Source: Candidatus Termititenax sp. (GTDB lineage Bacteria; Margulisbacteria; Riflemargulisbacteria; GWF2-35-9; DYQY01). From it: 64,000 bases of DNA. This document shows, in pieces, positions 7,645-15,327 of this stretch. How positions within the stretch are numbered: the stretch's first letter is position 1; every line of letters begins with the position of its first letter. The translations under genes and the position numbers were made by a program. Under the pieces are notes generated by a model. That model ran no database searches and was not told where the DNA came from. It worked only from the letters and a program-made list of their open reading frames with translations. The stretch spans positions 53,683 through 117,682 of the forward strand of contig DYQY01000001.1 of assembly GCA_020719045.1 (NCBI GenBank). The letters run 5' to 3'.

Positions 7645-8346
7645 ATGACTACGAAAACAGGTTGTTTAGTATGTGCAAAGGAATTGAAATATGGCGAGAT
7701 AAGAGAATTGTCTTGTCATTATTGCGGAGAAAAAACAGACACGCAGGTAGCTTGTGTTGATGGTCATTATGTTTGTGATAACTGTCATCAAGCAGATAGT
7801 TTAGAATTTCTGGAAACTTATATAAAAAATAGCAAGAAAACAGACCCGATTGCCATGCTTGAAGAAATCATGAAGCATCCTTCTTATAATATGCATGGAC
7901 CAGAGCATCATTATATTATTCCTGCTATATTTTTAACTGCTATGAAAAATTCAGGCATAAAAATAATAGATAATTATTGGCAATTAGTTTTAGCTCGTTG
8001 TTCTGATTTGCCTGGGGGCACTTGTGGTTATTGGGGAGCTTGTGCAGCAGCTCTTGGAAGCGGGATTACTTTAAGCATTTTAAAGGAGTGCACACCTTTA
8101 AAGAAAAGTTTCTATGGTGAGATACATGGAGCTACTGCAAATGTATTAAATTCTATTGCCAAAGTAGGTGGTCCTCGTTGTTGTAAGCGAAATGTTACAT
8201 TAACCGCAGAATCACTGCTATTAACATTAAAGAATGAATTTGGGATTGACCTTAAGGCAACCAATTATGTTTGTTCTTTTATGAGGTATAATAAAGAATG
8301 TTTGTATCAAGATTGTCCATATTTTCCTAAGAAGGCTGTGGGGTAA
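7645..8346 (+). CDS. DUF5714-domain Cys-rich protein
   Basis: 233 residues with an N-terminal zinc-ribbon-like section (CLVCAKEL, CHYCG, CDNCH) and a larger domain containing GPEHHYIIPA, GGTCGYWGACAAALGSG, GGPRCCKRN and a C-terminal CLYQDCPYF. These match the DUF5714 family as I remember it. The many conserved Cys and His residues suggest a metal or Fe-S site. The stop codon overlaps the start of the methyltransferase gene (TAATG), so the two are translationally coupled. Such a protein regularly sits with DUF1847 and an ArsM-like methyltransferase, but its activity is unknown. Confidence 0.82.
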   Translation: MTTKTGCLVCAKELKYGEIRELSCHYCGEKTDTQVACVDGHYVCDNCHQADSLEFLETYIKNSKKTDPIAMLEEIMKHPSYNMHGPEHHYIIPAIFLTAMKNSGIKIIDNYWQLVLARCSDLPGGTCGYWGACAAALGSGITLSILKECTPLKKSFYGEIHGATANVLNSIAKVGGPRCCKRNVTLTAESLLLTLKNEFGIDLKATNYVCSFMRYNKECLYQDCPYFPKKAVG

Positions 8347-8957
8347 TGACTAATACTTTAGTTGAAGAACGTTATGCAAAAATTGTAGACGAGTCTAACT
8401 TGGGATGTGCCAATGTCTCTGGTTTTATTGTTTTACTGGGTGGCGAAAAAGTGTTGGACTTGGGCTGTGGGAATGGCTCGCAGGTTCATCGATTTGCTAG
8501 GCTTGTAGGTAAAGAGGGTATGGCATGCGGGTTAGACACAACAGAAAAAATGATTGAGCGTGCAAAGGCTAATTATTTCCTACCAAACACCGACTACCTG
8601 GTCGGAGATATTCATAGCCTTCCATATGAGCCAGGCTTTTTTGATGTTATTACAAGTAATTGCGTTATCAACCATTCACTAAACAAGAGAAGGGTGTTTG
8701 AGGAAATTTACCGTGTAATAAAGCAAGGGGGGTTTTTTGTTATAGGAGACGTTATGGCTGTAAATAAGCTACCAGATTCAGTTGTAAATAATCCTCAAAA
8801 TATCGCAGATTGTTGGGGTGGAGCAATTCCAAAAAAAGATTATTTGGACATTGTTAGTGAAGTTGGGTTTACAAGTATTGAGGTTTTAAGTTCTCGCAAG
8901 TATATTAAGAATGGGTATGGGTTGGAGAGTATAATATTAAAGGGGGTGAAGAAATGA
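8346..8957 (+). CDS. ArsM-like SAM-dependent methyltransferase
   Basis: 203-residue class I methyltransferase. The SAM site is VLDLGCGNGSQV, followed by the acidic residue in GLDTTEKMI. It shares with arsenite methyltransferase ArsM the segments SNCVINHSLNKRRVFEE and DCWGGAIPKKDYLDIV; in ArsM the Cys residues of these two segments bind As(III). Here they are Cys106 and Cys156, and Cys21 (LGCANV) may be the third ligand. It is shorter than typical ArsM and lacks the C-terminal domain. Substrate could be arsenite, another metalloid or a thiol. The 3' end overlaps the next small gene as ATGA. Confidence 0.8.
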   Translation: MTNTLVEERYAKIVDESNLGCANVSGFIVLLGGEKVLDLGCGNGSQVHRFARLVGKEGMACGLDTTEKMIERAKANYFLPNTDYLVGDIHSLPYEPGFFDVITSNCVINHSLNKRRVFEEIYRVIKQGGFFVIGDVMAVNKLPDSVVNNPQNIADCWGGAIPKKDYLDIVSEVGFTSIEVLSSRKYIKNGYGLESIILKGVKK

Positions 8958-9073
8958 AGAAAGTAACAGAAGTGAATGTACATAAAGCAGAATCTTGTTG
9001 TGGTAATGCAGATAGTTCAGTTGCACAGTGTTGTGCAAAGTCAACAAAACTTGTGATGGGGTGTCATGATTAA
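8954..9073 (+). CDS. 39-residue Cys-rich peptide, candidate RiPP precursor
   Basis: A short gene with a strong ribosome site (AGGGGGTG, 6-7 nt before the ATG). It overlaps the methyltransferase stop (ATGA) and the start of the radical SAM gene (TAATG), so it is coupled on both sides and unlikely to be a chance frame. The peptide has five Cys at residues 15, 16, 26, 27 and 37: two vicinal pairs and a single Cys with a regular 11-residue step (CC-x9-CC-x9-C), near the C-terminal end MGCHD. The N-terminal part (MKKVTEVNVHKAE) could be a leader. A small precursor beside a SPASM maturase is the classic RiPP arrangement. It could instead be a metallothionein-like thiol carrier. Confidence 0.8.
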   Translation: MKKVTEVNVHKAESCCGNADSSVAQCCAKSTKLVMGCHD

Positions 9074-10425
9074 TGGATAAATTATTTAAATCTAGGTATA
9101 ACCAAATAACCAAGATGAATGAGGACCATTATGCAGTTTTTAATCCACTCTCTGGAGCTTTTGATGTAGCAGATGCTGATAGCGTTAAATCTTTTGAGAG
9201 TGGTATTCCGCGCAATGAAGAAGAGAAGAAATACTGGCTTCTGCGTGGTTATTATTTTGCTGATAAAGCAAGCGAGAAAATATACATTGCTAAGAGGTAT
9301 CAGGACTTCTTAGAGGTTTCTGAGGAAAACGAGATTCAGTTCTTATTAGTTCCAACTTATGGTTGTAATTTTAATTGTCCTTACTGTTATCAGAAAGGGA
9401 TTGATATAAATAAAAATATAATGTCACAAGAGATGCTAGATGCTTTTGTCGATTATGTAGTTAATTATCGTAATAAAAACAATAAAAAGGTTACTGTAAC
9501 TCTTTTTGGTGGTGAGCCACTATTGTTAAATGAACATCAAAAGACACTTGTGTCTTCTTTGGTTGATAAGTTGGTAGAACATAGTATAACTTTAGCTGTT
9601 GTTACCAATGGTTATAATTTGGAAGAGTATATTCCTATATTACAAAAAGCCATGATTAAAGAAATACATGTCTCTTTAGATGGTGCAGAGACAGAACACA
9701 ATAGGCGACGTAGCACAAAAGATGGCAAAGATAGCTATCAAAAGATAATGCGAGGTCTGGAAGTAGCTAAAGAGATTGGTCTTCCCTTAAATGCTAGGTT
9801 AATAACAGATAAACAAACACTTAAGACCTTCCTTGAGTTAGCTAAGGACTTGGAGAAACGAGGGTTTTTGGATTTACCAAAAGGTATGTTTAAAACGTCA
9901 TTGGGTCGTAATTATGAGCTGATAGACGAGTCTATGACACAAGCTGATTTGCTATCTTTAGATGAAATGCATAGAGAGTATACAGAGTTGATGTTGCTTA
10001 ATCCAGTTTTAAGAAAACTACATATTCCTAACTATTTTGGTGTTAAGAAAATGGTGGATTCTGGAGAGATGTATGTTCCCTCTTTTGACACTTGTCCGGC
10101 AGGCAAATCGGAATTTGTCTTTGATGCTTCTGGGAATATTTTTGGTTGTACTGCAAGCTGTGGTCGTGAGGGGTACGAGCTTGGTAGTTATTTCCCAGTA
10201 CTAAAGTTTAATGAGCAAGTCTTAAAAGATTGGCAAACACGTAATATCTTAAATATTGCTGAGTGCGTAGATTGTTCTGTTGGGGTGGTGTGTGGCGGAG
10301 GCTGTGGTGTTATAGCCAAGGACCGTAATGGTGAAATCCATTCGCCAAATTGTAAGCCTATCAAAGAGGTTATGGATATAGGAATAAATTACTATAGGAA
10401 AGAGATTTTAGATAAAGCAAAGTAA
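9073..10425 (+). CDS. Radical SAM/SPASM peptide-maturase-like enzyme
   Basis: 450 residues. The radical SAM cluster is C98-x3-C102-x2-C105 (YGCNFNCPYC), followed by the SAM-binding FGGEP and the strand motif HVSLDG. The C-terminal SPASM region has Cys at 341, 359, 363, 398, 401, 407, 411 and 427 (CPAGK, GCTASC, CVDCSVG, CGGGC), enough for two auxiliary 4Fe-4S clusters, as in sactipeptide, ranthipeptide and related maturases. The first 85 residues form a separate domain that may hold a peptide-recognition fold. The start codon overlaps the stop of the Cys-rich peptide gene, making that peptide the obvious substrate candidate. Confidence 0.9.
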   Translation: MDKLFKSRYNQITKMNEDHYAVFNPLSGAFDVADADSVKSFESGIPRNEEEKKYWLLRGYYFADKASEKIYIAKRYQDFLEVSEENEIQFLLVPTYGCNFNCPYCYQKGIDINKNIMSQEMLDAFVDYVVNYRNKNNKKVTVTLFGGEPLLLNEHQKTLVSSLVDKLVEHSITLAVVTNGYNLEEYIPILQKAMIKEIHVSLDGAETEHNRRRSTKDGKDSYQKIMRGLEVAKEIGLPLNARLITDKQTLKTFLELAKDLEKRGFLDLPKGMFKTSLGRNYELIDESMTQADLLSLDEMHREYTELMLLNPVLRKLHIPNYFGVKKMVDSGEMYVPSFDTCPAGKSEFVFDASGNIFGCTASCGREGYELGSYFPVLKFNEQVLKDWQTRNILNIAECVDCSVGVVCGGGCGVIAKDRNGEIHSPNCKPIKEVMDIGINYYRKEILDKAK

Positions 10426-10451
10426 AAATATAATAAATATGGAGGCAAATA

Positions 10452-11741
10452 ATGGTTAAAGATATTTCAGCAGTAGAATACGAAGAGTTAGTATTAAAGA
10501 GCAAGGGTCCAGTAATTGTAGATTTTTACTCTACAGAATGTCCTCCTTGTGAAGCTTTAGCCTCAAAGTATAATTATTTTGCTGGTCTGTATGACAAAGA
10601 GATTTCATTTTATAAAATATTTAGGCAAGGTAATAAAGAGCTATCTTCAGGACTAAACGTCAAAGGTTCTCCAACAGTATTATTCTATAAAGATGGCAAA
10701 GAAATAGGCAAAAGATTGTCAGGCGCTGTTTTGAAAAGCGAGTTAAAGAATTCTATTTTGGGAAATTTTGATGTTGAAGAGAAAGATAAAGTAGATAAGC
10801 GTGAAGTTATTGATTGCGATGTAGCAATTATTGGTGGAGGTCCAGCTGGGCTAGCAGCTGCAATTTACACGGCTCGTGCAAAACTGAAAACAGTTGTGGT
10901 GGATAAAGGACAACCTGGAGGATTAGTTAACCTAACCCATCTTGTATCAAATTATCCTGGTACTGGCGAAGATATTAAGGGATTTATGTTAATGCATCAT
11001 ACAACAGAGCAAGCAAAGGCTTCTGGTGCAGAGATAATTATGGCAGCAGATGTGACTAGTATAAATCTATCCGAGAAGACTATGGACATTGATGATGATA
11101 AGACAATTAATGCTAAAACTATTATTCTTGCTACTGGTTCAAAGCCAAGGGAATTGGGTATTCCAGGTGAGAAGGAGTTGTTTGGTAAAGGAGTTTCTTA
11201 TTGTGCTACTTGTGATGGTGCTTTTTATGAAGGAAAGGAAGTTTATGTTATTGGTGGTGGAAACTCTGCTGTTGAAGAATCTTTGTTTTTAACAAAGTTT
11301 GTTAATAAACTTACGATAATTCATCAGTTTGATTCATTTCAAGCAAATGCAGTTGCAATTGATGAGGCTTTAAGTAATCCAAAGATTGAAGTTTTGTGGT
11401 CACATGAGCCAAGAGCCTTTTTGGGTAATGAGGGGTTTAAAGCAATAGAGGTAGAGGACTTGAAAACAGGAGAGAGAAAGATTCTAGATAAAGCAGATGG
11501 GCTATTTGTTTTTGTTGGGTATCAGCCACAAAATGCTTTATTTAAAAACGATTTAACTTTAGACAAATGGGGAACAGTTGTTGCAACAGAAGATATGGAA
11601 ACAAATATTCCAGGTGTTTTCGTGGCTGGAGATGTTCGTAGCAAAAAATACAGACAAATAACAACTGCTGTAAGCGATGGGACAATAGCTGCATTACAAG
11701 CAGAAAAATATATTAAGGAAAAAGCTCAGCAAAATAAATAA
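10452..11741 (+). CDS. Thioredoxin-thioredoxin reductase fusion
   Basis: 429 residues. Residues 1-105 form a thioredoxin domain with an unusual CPPC active site (Cys30, Cys33; ECPPCEAL) and a cis-Pro region GSPTVLFYKDG. From residue 120 a full thioredoxin reductase follows: FAD motif IIGGGPAGLAAAIYTARA, CATC at 251-254, NAD(P) motif VIGGGNSAVEESL and the C-terminal AGDVRSK. The usual HRR motif that grips the NADPH phosphate is replaced by HQFDSF, so NADH or another donor may be used. Ribosome site GGAGG. The thioredoxin is at the N-terminus, opposite to the well-known mycobacterial fusion. It probably supplies dithiol electrons to other products of the operon. Confidence 0.92.
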   Translation: MVKDISAVEYEELVLKSKGPVIVDFYSTECPPCEALASKYNYFAGLYDKEISFYKIFRQGNKELSSGLNVKGSPTVLFYKDGKEIGKRLSGAVLKSELKNSILGNFDVEEKDKVDKREVIDCDVAIIGGGPAGLAAAIYTARAKLKTVVVDKGQPGGLVNLTHLVSNYPGTGEDIKGFMLMHHTTEQAKASGAEIIMAADVTSINLSEKTMDIDDDKTINAKTIILATGSKPRELGIPGEKELFGKGVSYCATCDGAFYEGKEVYVIGGGNSAVEESLFLTKFVNKLTIIHQFDSFQANAVAIDEALSNPKIEVLWSHEPRAFLGNEGFKAIEVEDLKTGERKILDKADGLFVFVGYQPQNALFKNDLTLDKWGTVVATEDMETNIPGVFVAGDVRSKKYRQITTAVSDGTIAALQAEKYIKEKAQQNK

Positions 11742-11776
11742 TTGTTATTAATCTTTTTCTATAAGAAAATAGTAGT

Positions 11777-12577
11777 ATGAGCTTACAACTAACTTTGCTT
11801 GGAACAGGGACATCGGACGGCGTTCCACTTATTGGTTGTAGTTGTCCTGTCTGTGTAAGCACAAATCCAAGAAATAAACGGTTAAGAACATCCGCGTGGA
11901 TTCATAATGAAGACCAATCAATAAGCATTCTTATAGATTGTGGACCAGATTTTAGAGAGCAAGCATTAGTTTATGGTATTAAGCGAGTTGATGCTGTTCT
12001 TATTACTCATACCCATTGGGACCATATAGCTGGTATAGATGACCTTAGGCCATTGGCGTTAAAAAATGGGAAAGAAATCCGCCGAGGTAATAAAATTGAT
12101 ATTTACGTTTTCAGCGAACTTGCTGAGAGTCTAAAACGACCATTCCCATACATCTTTGGTGAGCCAGAACAGATAGGTGGAGGTGTTCCTGCTGTTGAGA
12201 TAAAGGAACTTATAGAAGGACAGGTTTTTTATATAAAGGGTATCCGTTTTGAGCCACTAGTTGGGTTTCACGGTAAGATGAAAGTTTTTGGCTTCTCTTT
12301 TAAAGATACTGTATTTATTACAGATGTAAACGAGCTTCCACATAATACTGTAGACTTAATTAAGAATAAGAAAACAGTTATTTTGAACGCATTAAGGTAT
12401 AGTGAACACTCAACTCATTTTAATGTTAATCAAAGCATAGAAATGTTAGTTAAAGTAGCTCCAGCTCAGGCATATTTAGTACATACTACTCACGATTTAG
12501 AATATGATAAATTAAACAGTGAATTGCCTGATGGTATTGAAATGGGATACGATGGATTAAGTATTAATCTTAAATAG
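11777..12577 (+). CDS. MBL-fold phosphodiesterase-like hydrolase (PhnP-like)
   Basis: 266-residue metallo-beta-lactamase-fold protein: LLGTGTSDGVPLIGCSCPVC at the N-terminus, metal site THTHWDHIAGIDDLRPL, DCGPDFR, a downstream Asp in FITDVN and a final HTTHD. This combination is typical of PhnP-like cyclic phosphodiesterases, with a zinc-binding Cys pair (CSCPVC) near the start. It follows the redox cluster by 35 nt on the same strand and may be co-transcribed, but no phosphonate genes are near. The substrate is unknown. Confidence 0.85.
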   Translation: MSLQLTLLGTGTSDGVPLIGCSCPVCVSTNPRNKRLRTSAWIHNEDQSISILIDCGPDFREQALVYGIKRVDAVLITHTHWDHIAGIDDLRPLALKNGKEIRRGNKIDIYVFSELAESLKRPFPYIFGEPEQIGGGVPAVEIKELIEGQVFYIKGIRFEPLVGFHGKMKVFGFSFKDTVFITDVNELPHNTVDLIKNKKTVILNALRYSEHSTHFNVNQSIEMLVKVAPAQAYLVHTTHDLEYDKLNSELPDGIEMGYDGLSINLK

Positions 12578-12587
12578 AAGGCATTTT

Positions 12588-12776
12588 ATGAAATATGTTT
12601 GTAGCATATGTGGCTTAGAGAAGTATTCAGATAATAAAACGGAAATCCCTATGTGTTGCAGTGAGAAGATGTTGCCTTGTACAAAAGTTCAGGATGCTGA
12701 GATGGCTAAATTTACTGATGAAGATGGTCCTTGTGATGATAGTAGGGGGACACAAAGAATAATCGTTAAAGAGTAA
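12588..12776 (+). CDS. Small Cys-rich zinc-ribbon-like protein
   Basis: 62 residues with Cys in CSIC, MCCSEKMLPC and GPCDD, consistent with a rubredoxin- or zinc-ribbon-like knuckle at the N-terminus and an acidic C-terminal half. It follows the MBL gene by 10 nt and overlaps the convergent pyruvate kinase gene by 11 nt. It is not assigned to a named family. The unbroken Cys-rich pattern and tight spacing make it a likely real gene. Confidence 0.7.
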   Translation: MKYVCSICGLEKYSDNKTEIPMCCSEKMLPCTKVQDAEMAKFTDEDGPCDDSRGTQRIIVKE

Positions 12777-14208
12777 ATATTCTAATCTTAGTTGTTTTTT
12801 CACTGTTAAGGTAAGGAAGACCTGCTACAAAAAGAACCTTATCCCCTTTGTTAAGGAAAGTTTCAGTTGTTATTTTGTTTGAAATATCCTGTAGCGACTT
12901 GTCGTCAAATTCTACCGAATATATGTCATGATAAACTGGGAGTATTCCCCAAAACAGATTTAGCTCCTTACAGAGCTTAGCCTGATTGCTTAGTGCAATT
13001 ATTGGAAACTTAATCCTAGCTTTGGAAAGAACTGTAGCCGTGTATCCGCTAGTTGTGATAGCAACAACAGCCTTAATATCTAAATCATTACAAAGGTTGG
13101 AGATTGCTATGTCGTGATTCATGTCTATGCTTCTGTCCGTGTGATGCTCCATAAGAAATTTTAAAGAATCTTTGTAGTATTCGCTTTTTTCTATTTCTTC
13201 TGCAATGCGTTCCATTATATTAACTGCTTGTATTGGAAATTTACCTACAGATGTTTCTGCTGACAGCATGATGGCATCAGTTCCATCTAAGATAGAGTTT
13301 GCAACATCATTTGCTTCAGCTCTTGTAGGGATTGGATCATTAATCATTGATTCCAACATTTGGGTGGCAATAATAACTGGTTTTCCCGCTATGTTAGATT
13401 TTTCTACTATCATTTTTTGAACAAGAGGAACTTTTTCTGGAGAGAGCTCAATTCCTAAGTCGCCTCTGGCAACCATTATTCCGTCAGCCTCTCGTATTAT
13501 TTCATCGATTCTTTCAACTGCTTGAGGCTTTTCTATCTTCGCAATTACTGGAATATTTTTCCCGTAAGATTGTATTATTTGTTTTGCTTGAATAATATCT
13601 TTTTCAGAACGAACAAATGATAATGCGATATAGGATATGTCGTTTTGTGCGGCAAAATGGATGAACTCTTTGTCTCTTTCTGTAATTGCTGGGGTGCTTA
13701 CTTCTGTTCCTGGTAGATTAATTCCTTTTCTGGATGATAGTATTCCTCCATTAATTACTGTACAGCCTATTCTTTTGTTATTTACCCAATCTGCTTTAAG
13801 TCTTATTTTGCCGTCATTTATAAAGATATCATCTCTAGGTTTAACATCTTTAACAATATTCTTATAGTCAACAGGAATGTCTTGGTTTTCTATTTTATCT
13901 GCAGTAGTCAGAACAATCTCTTGTCCATCTTCAAGTAGGATATCTTCCTTTAACTGTCCCATTCTTATTTTGGGGCCTTGTAGGTCTATTAGAATAGCAA
14001 TGTTGCATTTCTTTTCATTCGAGATAGCTTTTATGAGCTTAATGGTTTCTTGATGCTTCTCTGGGCTACCGTGTGAACTGTTAATGCGGAAAACATCAAC
14101 GCCAGCATCTATTAGAGAGCTTATCATTTGATGGTTGTCGCTGGCAGGACCAACAGTTATAACTATTTTAGTGTTATTTGGTTTTTTAATAGTTTGCATG
14201 TCGAACAT
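12766..14208 (-). CDS. pyk: Pyruvate kinase
   Basis: Glycolytic enzyme making pyruvate and ATP from phosphoenolpyruvate and ADP. Visible motifs: TKIVITVGPAS at the N-terminus, RINSSHGS, the metal-binding MVARGDLGIELS, KPVIIATQMLESM and LSAETSVGKFP. The C-terminal domain of about 120 residues gives a 480-aa total, normal for a bacterial enzyme without the extra phosphohistidine domain. Start is ATG 14208 or the in-frame ATG at 14199. No ribosome site is seen for either. A 14-bp palindrome lies just upstream. Confidence 0.96.
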   Translation of the reverse strand: MFDMQTIKKPNNTKIVITVGPASDNHQMISSLIDAGVDVFRINSSHGSPEKHQETIKLIKAISNEKKCNIAILIDLQGPKIRMGQLKEDILLEDGQEIVLTTADKIENQDIPVDYKNIVKDVKPRDDIFINDGKIRLKADWVNNKRIGCTVINGGILSSRKGINLPGTEVSTPAITERDKEFIHFAAQNDISYIALSFVRSEKDIIQAKQIIQSYGKNIPVIAKIEKPQAVERIDEIIREADGIMVARGDLGIELSPEKVPLVQKMIVEKSNIAGKPVIIATQMLESMINDPIPTRAEANDVANSILDGTDAIMLSAETSVGKFPIQAVNIMERIAEEIEKSEYYKDSLKFLMEHHTDRSIDMNHDIAISNLCNDLDIKAVVAITTSGYTATVLSKARIKFPIIALSNQAKLCKELNLFWGILPVYHDIYSVEFDDKSLQDISNKITTETFLNKGDKVLFVAGLPYLNSEKTTKIRIFTL

Positions 14209-14224
14209 ATATAATAGCAGACAA

Positions 14225-14238
14225 TATCTTACAAGATA
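14225..14238. promoter_or_regulatory. 14-bp palindrome upstream of pyk
   Basis: TATCTT-AC-AAGATA is a perfect dyad 17-30 bp before the pyk start. It could be a repressor site for a glycolytic regulator, but no second copy was seen at other glycolytic genes in this window, so a regulatory role is only a possibility. Confidence 0.35.
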
Positions 14239-14380
14239 AGTTATATTTTTGTGAATATTTAATGGGTTTTGAATAATGACGAGCTAATTTTAGTAACGGC
14301 ATATTTATCTTTGTTTCTTCCATTTTTTATCCTCCTTTTTGTTAAGTATACACCTCTAGTTTTCAAATTCAATTAAGATA

Positions 14381-14410
14381 TAAAAAAAGCCCCCTTTCGG
14401 GGGCTTTTAA
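14381..14410 (-). terminator. Intrinsic terminator after pstS
   Basis: A perfect stem GCCCCC / GGGGGC (14389-14394 and 14399-14404) with a 4-base loop. On the minus strand it is followed by a run of T (AAAAAAA on the plus strand). It lies 27 nt past the pstS stop and probably ends the MCP-pstS transcript. Confidence 0.9.
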
Positions 14411-14436
14411 ATTTACATTATTGTCTCATCAAAAAA

Positions 14437-15288
14437 CTATTTCAATAAACCTTCGTTCTTATTCATAATGTCTTTACCTATAAGGAAAAAACCATGTTTC
14501 TTAAATAGGCTTTGACCAGCTGATGAAAGCTCATACTTAATGAACGCTTTACCTTCTGGAGTAGCCTTATTCGAAATATACTGATACAAGAACCTTGAAA
14601 GTGGGTATTTACCTGCATTAACAGCAGCAACATCAGTAGCAGAATATGCTGTTCCGCCAGTCTTTTCAGAAACTGACAACTTTGTTATACCTGGAATTAC
14701 CTTACCGTCTACGATAACAGCAGATGCACCAACGTATCCAATCGCTCCTGGGTCCTTCTTAACTGCTTCAACAATAGCAGAATTGTCTACCATACTAATC
14801 ATTGTATCTGCATAGTTTCCTTTAATGATATCTTCTTTCACAAATGCGTAAGTTCCTGAATTGCTGAATCTTCCATAAAGCACTATTGGTTGATTAGCTC
14901 CACCAACATCACTCCAATTCTTATATTCTCCAGTATAAATCTTAGTTATCTGCTCTACAGATAAGCTCTTAACTTTATTGCTTGGATTAACAATCATAGA
15001 AAGAGCATCAATAGCAAGAATTATTTCCTTAATCTCTAGACCACTTTCTTTACCTTTGGCTATTTCTTTATCCTTAATCTGTCTTGAAGCATTAGCTATC
15101 TCTGTTGAACCTTTAAGTAAAGCTGTAATCCCAGCACCTGATCCTCCACCAGAAACATTAATTCCCTCTGCCTTATACCCTTTAGCAATCTCTTCTACAG
15201 AATCAAGTAAAGTATCTGAACCTTTAACGGTAACAGGCGCCGCAAAAGCCATTGATAACAAAACTAACATTACTAATAATTTTTTCAT
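14437..15288 (-). CDS. pstS: Phosphate-binding periplasmic protein (PstS family)
   Basis: 283 residues with a clear signal peptide (MKKLLVMLVLLSMAFA then cleavage). The mature protein begins PVTVKGSDTL and continues with SGGGSGAGITALLKG and IANASRQIKDKE, the phosphate-loop segments of PstS-type solute-binding proteins. Ribosome site AAGGAGAG. No pstC, pstA or pstB is adjacent. Instead the gene is 39 nt downstream of a chemoreceptor and probably shares its transcript. It could feed a distant Pst transporter or act as a binding protein for chemosensing. Confidence 0.92.
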   Translation of the reverse strand: MKKLLVMLVLLSMAFAAPVTVKGSDTLLDSVEEIAKGYKAEGINVSGGGSGAGITALLKGSTEIANASRQIKDKEIAKGKESGLEIKEIILAIDALSMIVNPSNKVKSLSVEQITKIYTGEYKNWSDVGGANQPIVLYGRFSNSGTYAFVKEDIIKGNYADTMISMVDNSAIVEAVKKDPGAIGYVGASAVIVDGKVIPGITKLSVSEKTGGTAYSATDVAAVNAGKYPLSRFLYQYISNKATPEGKAFIKYELSSAGQSLFKKHGFFLIGKDIMNKNEGLLK

Positions 15289-15327
15289 TTCTCTCTCCTT
15301 AATTAATTTAATCTAAACACGGTTTTC

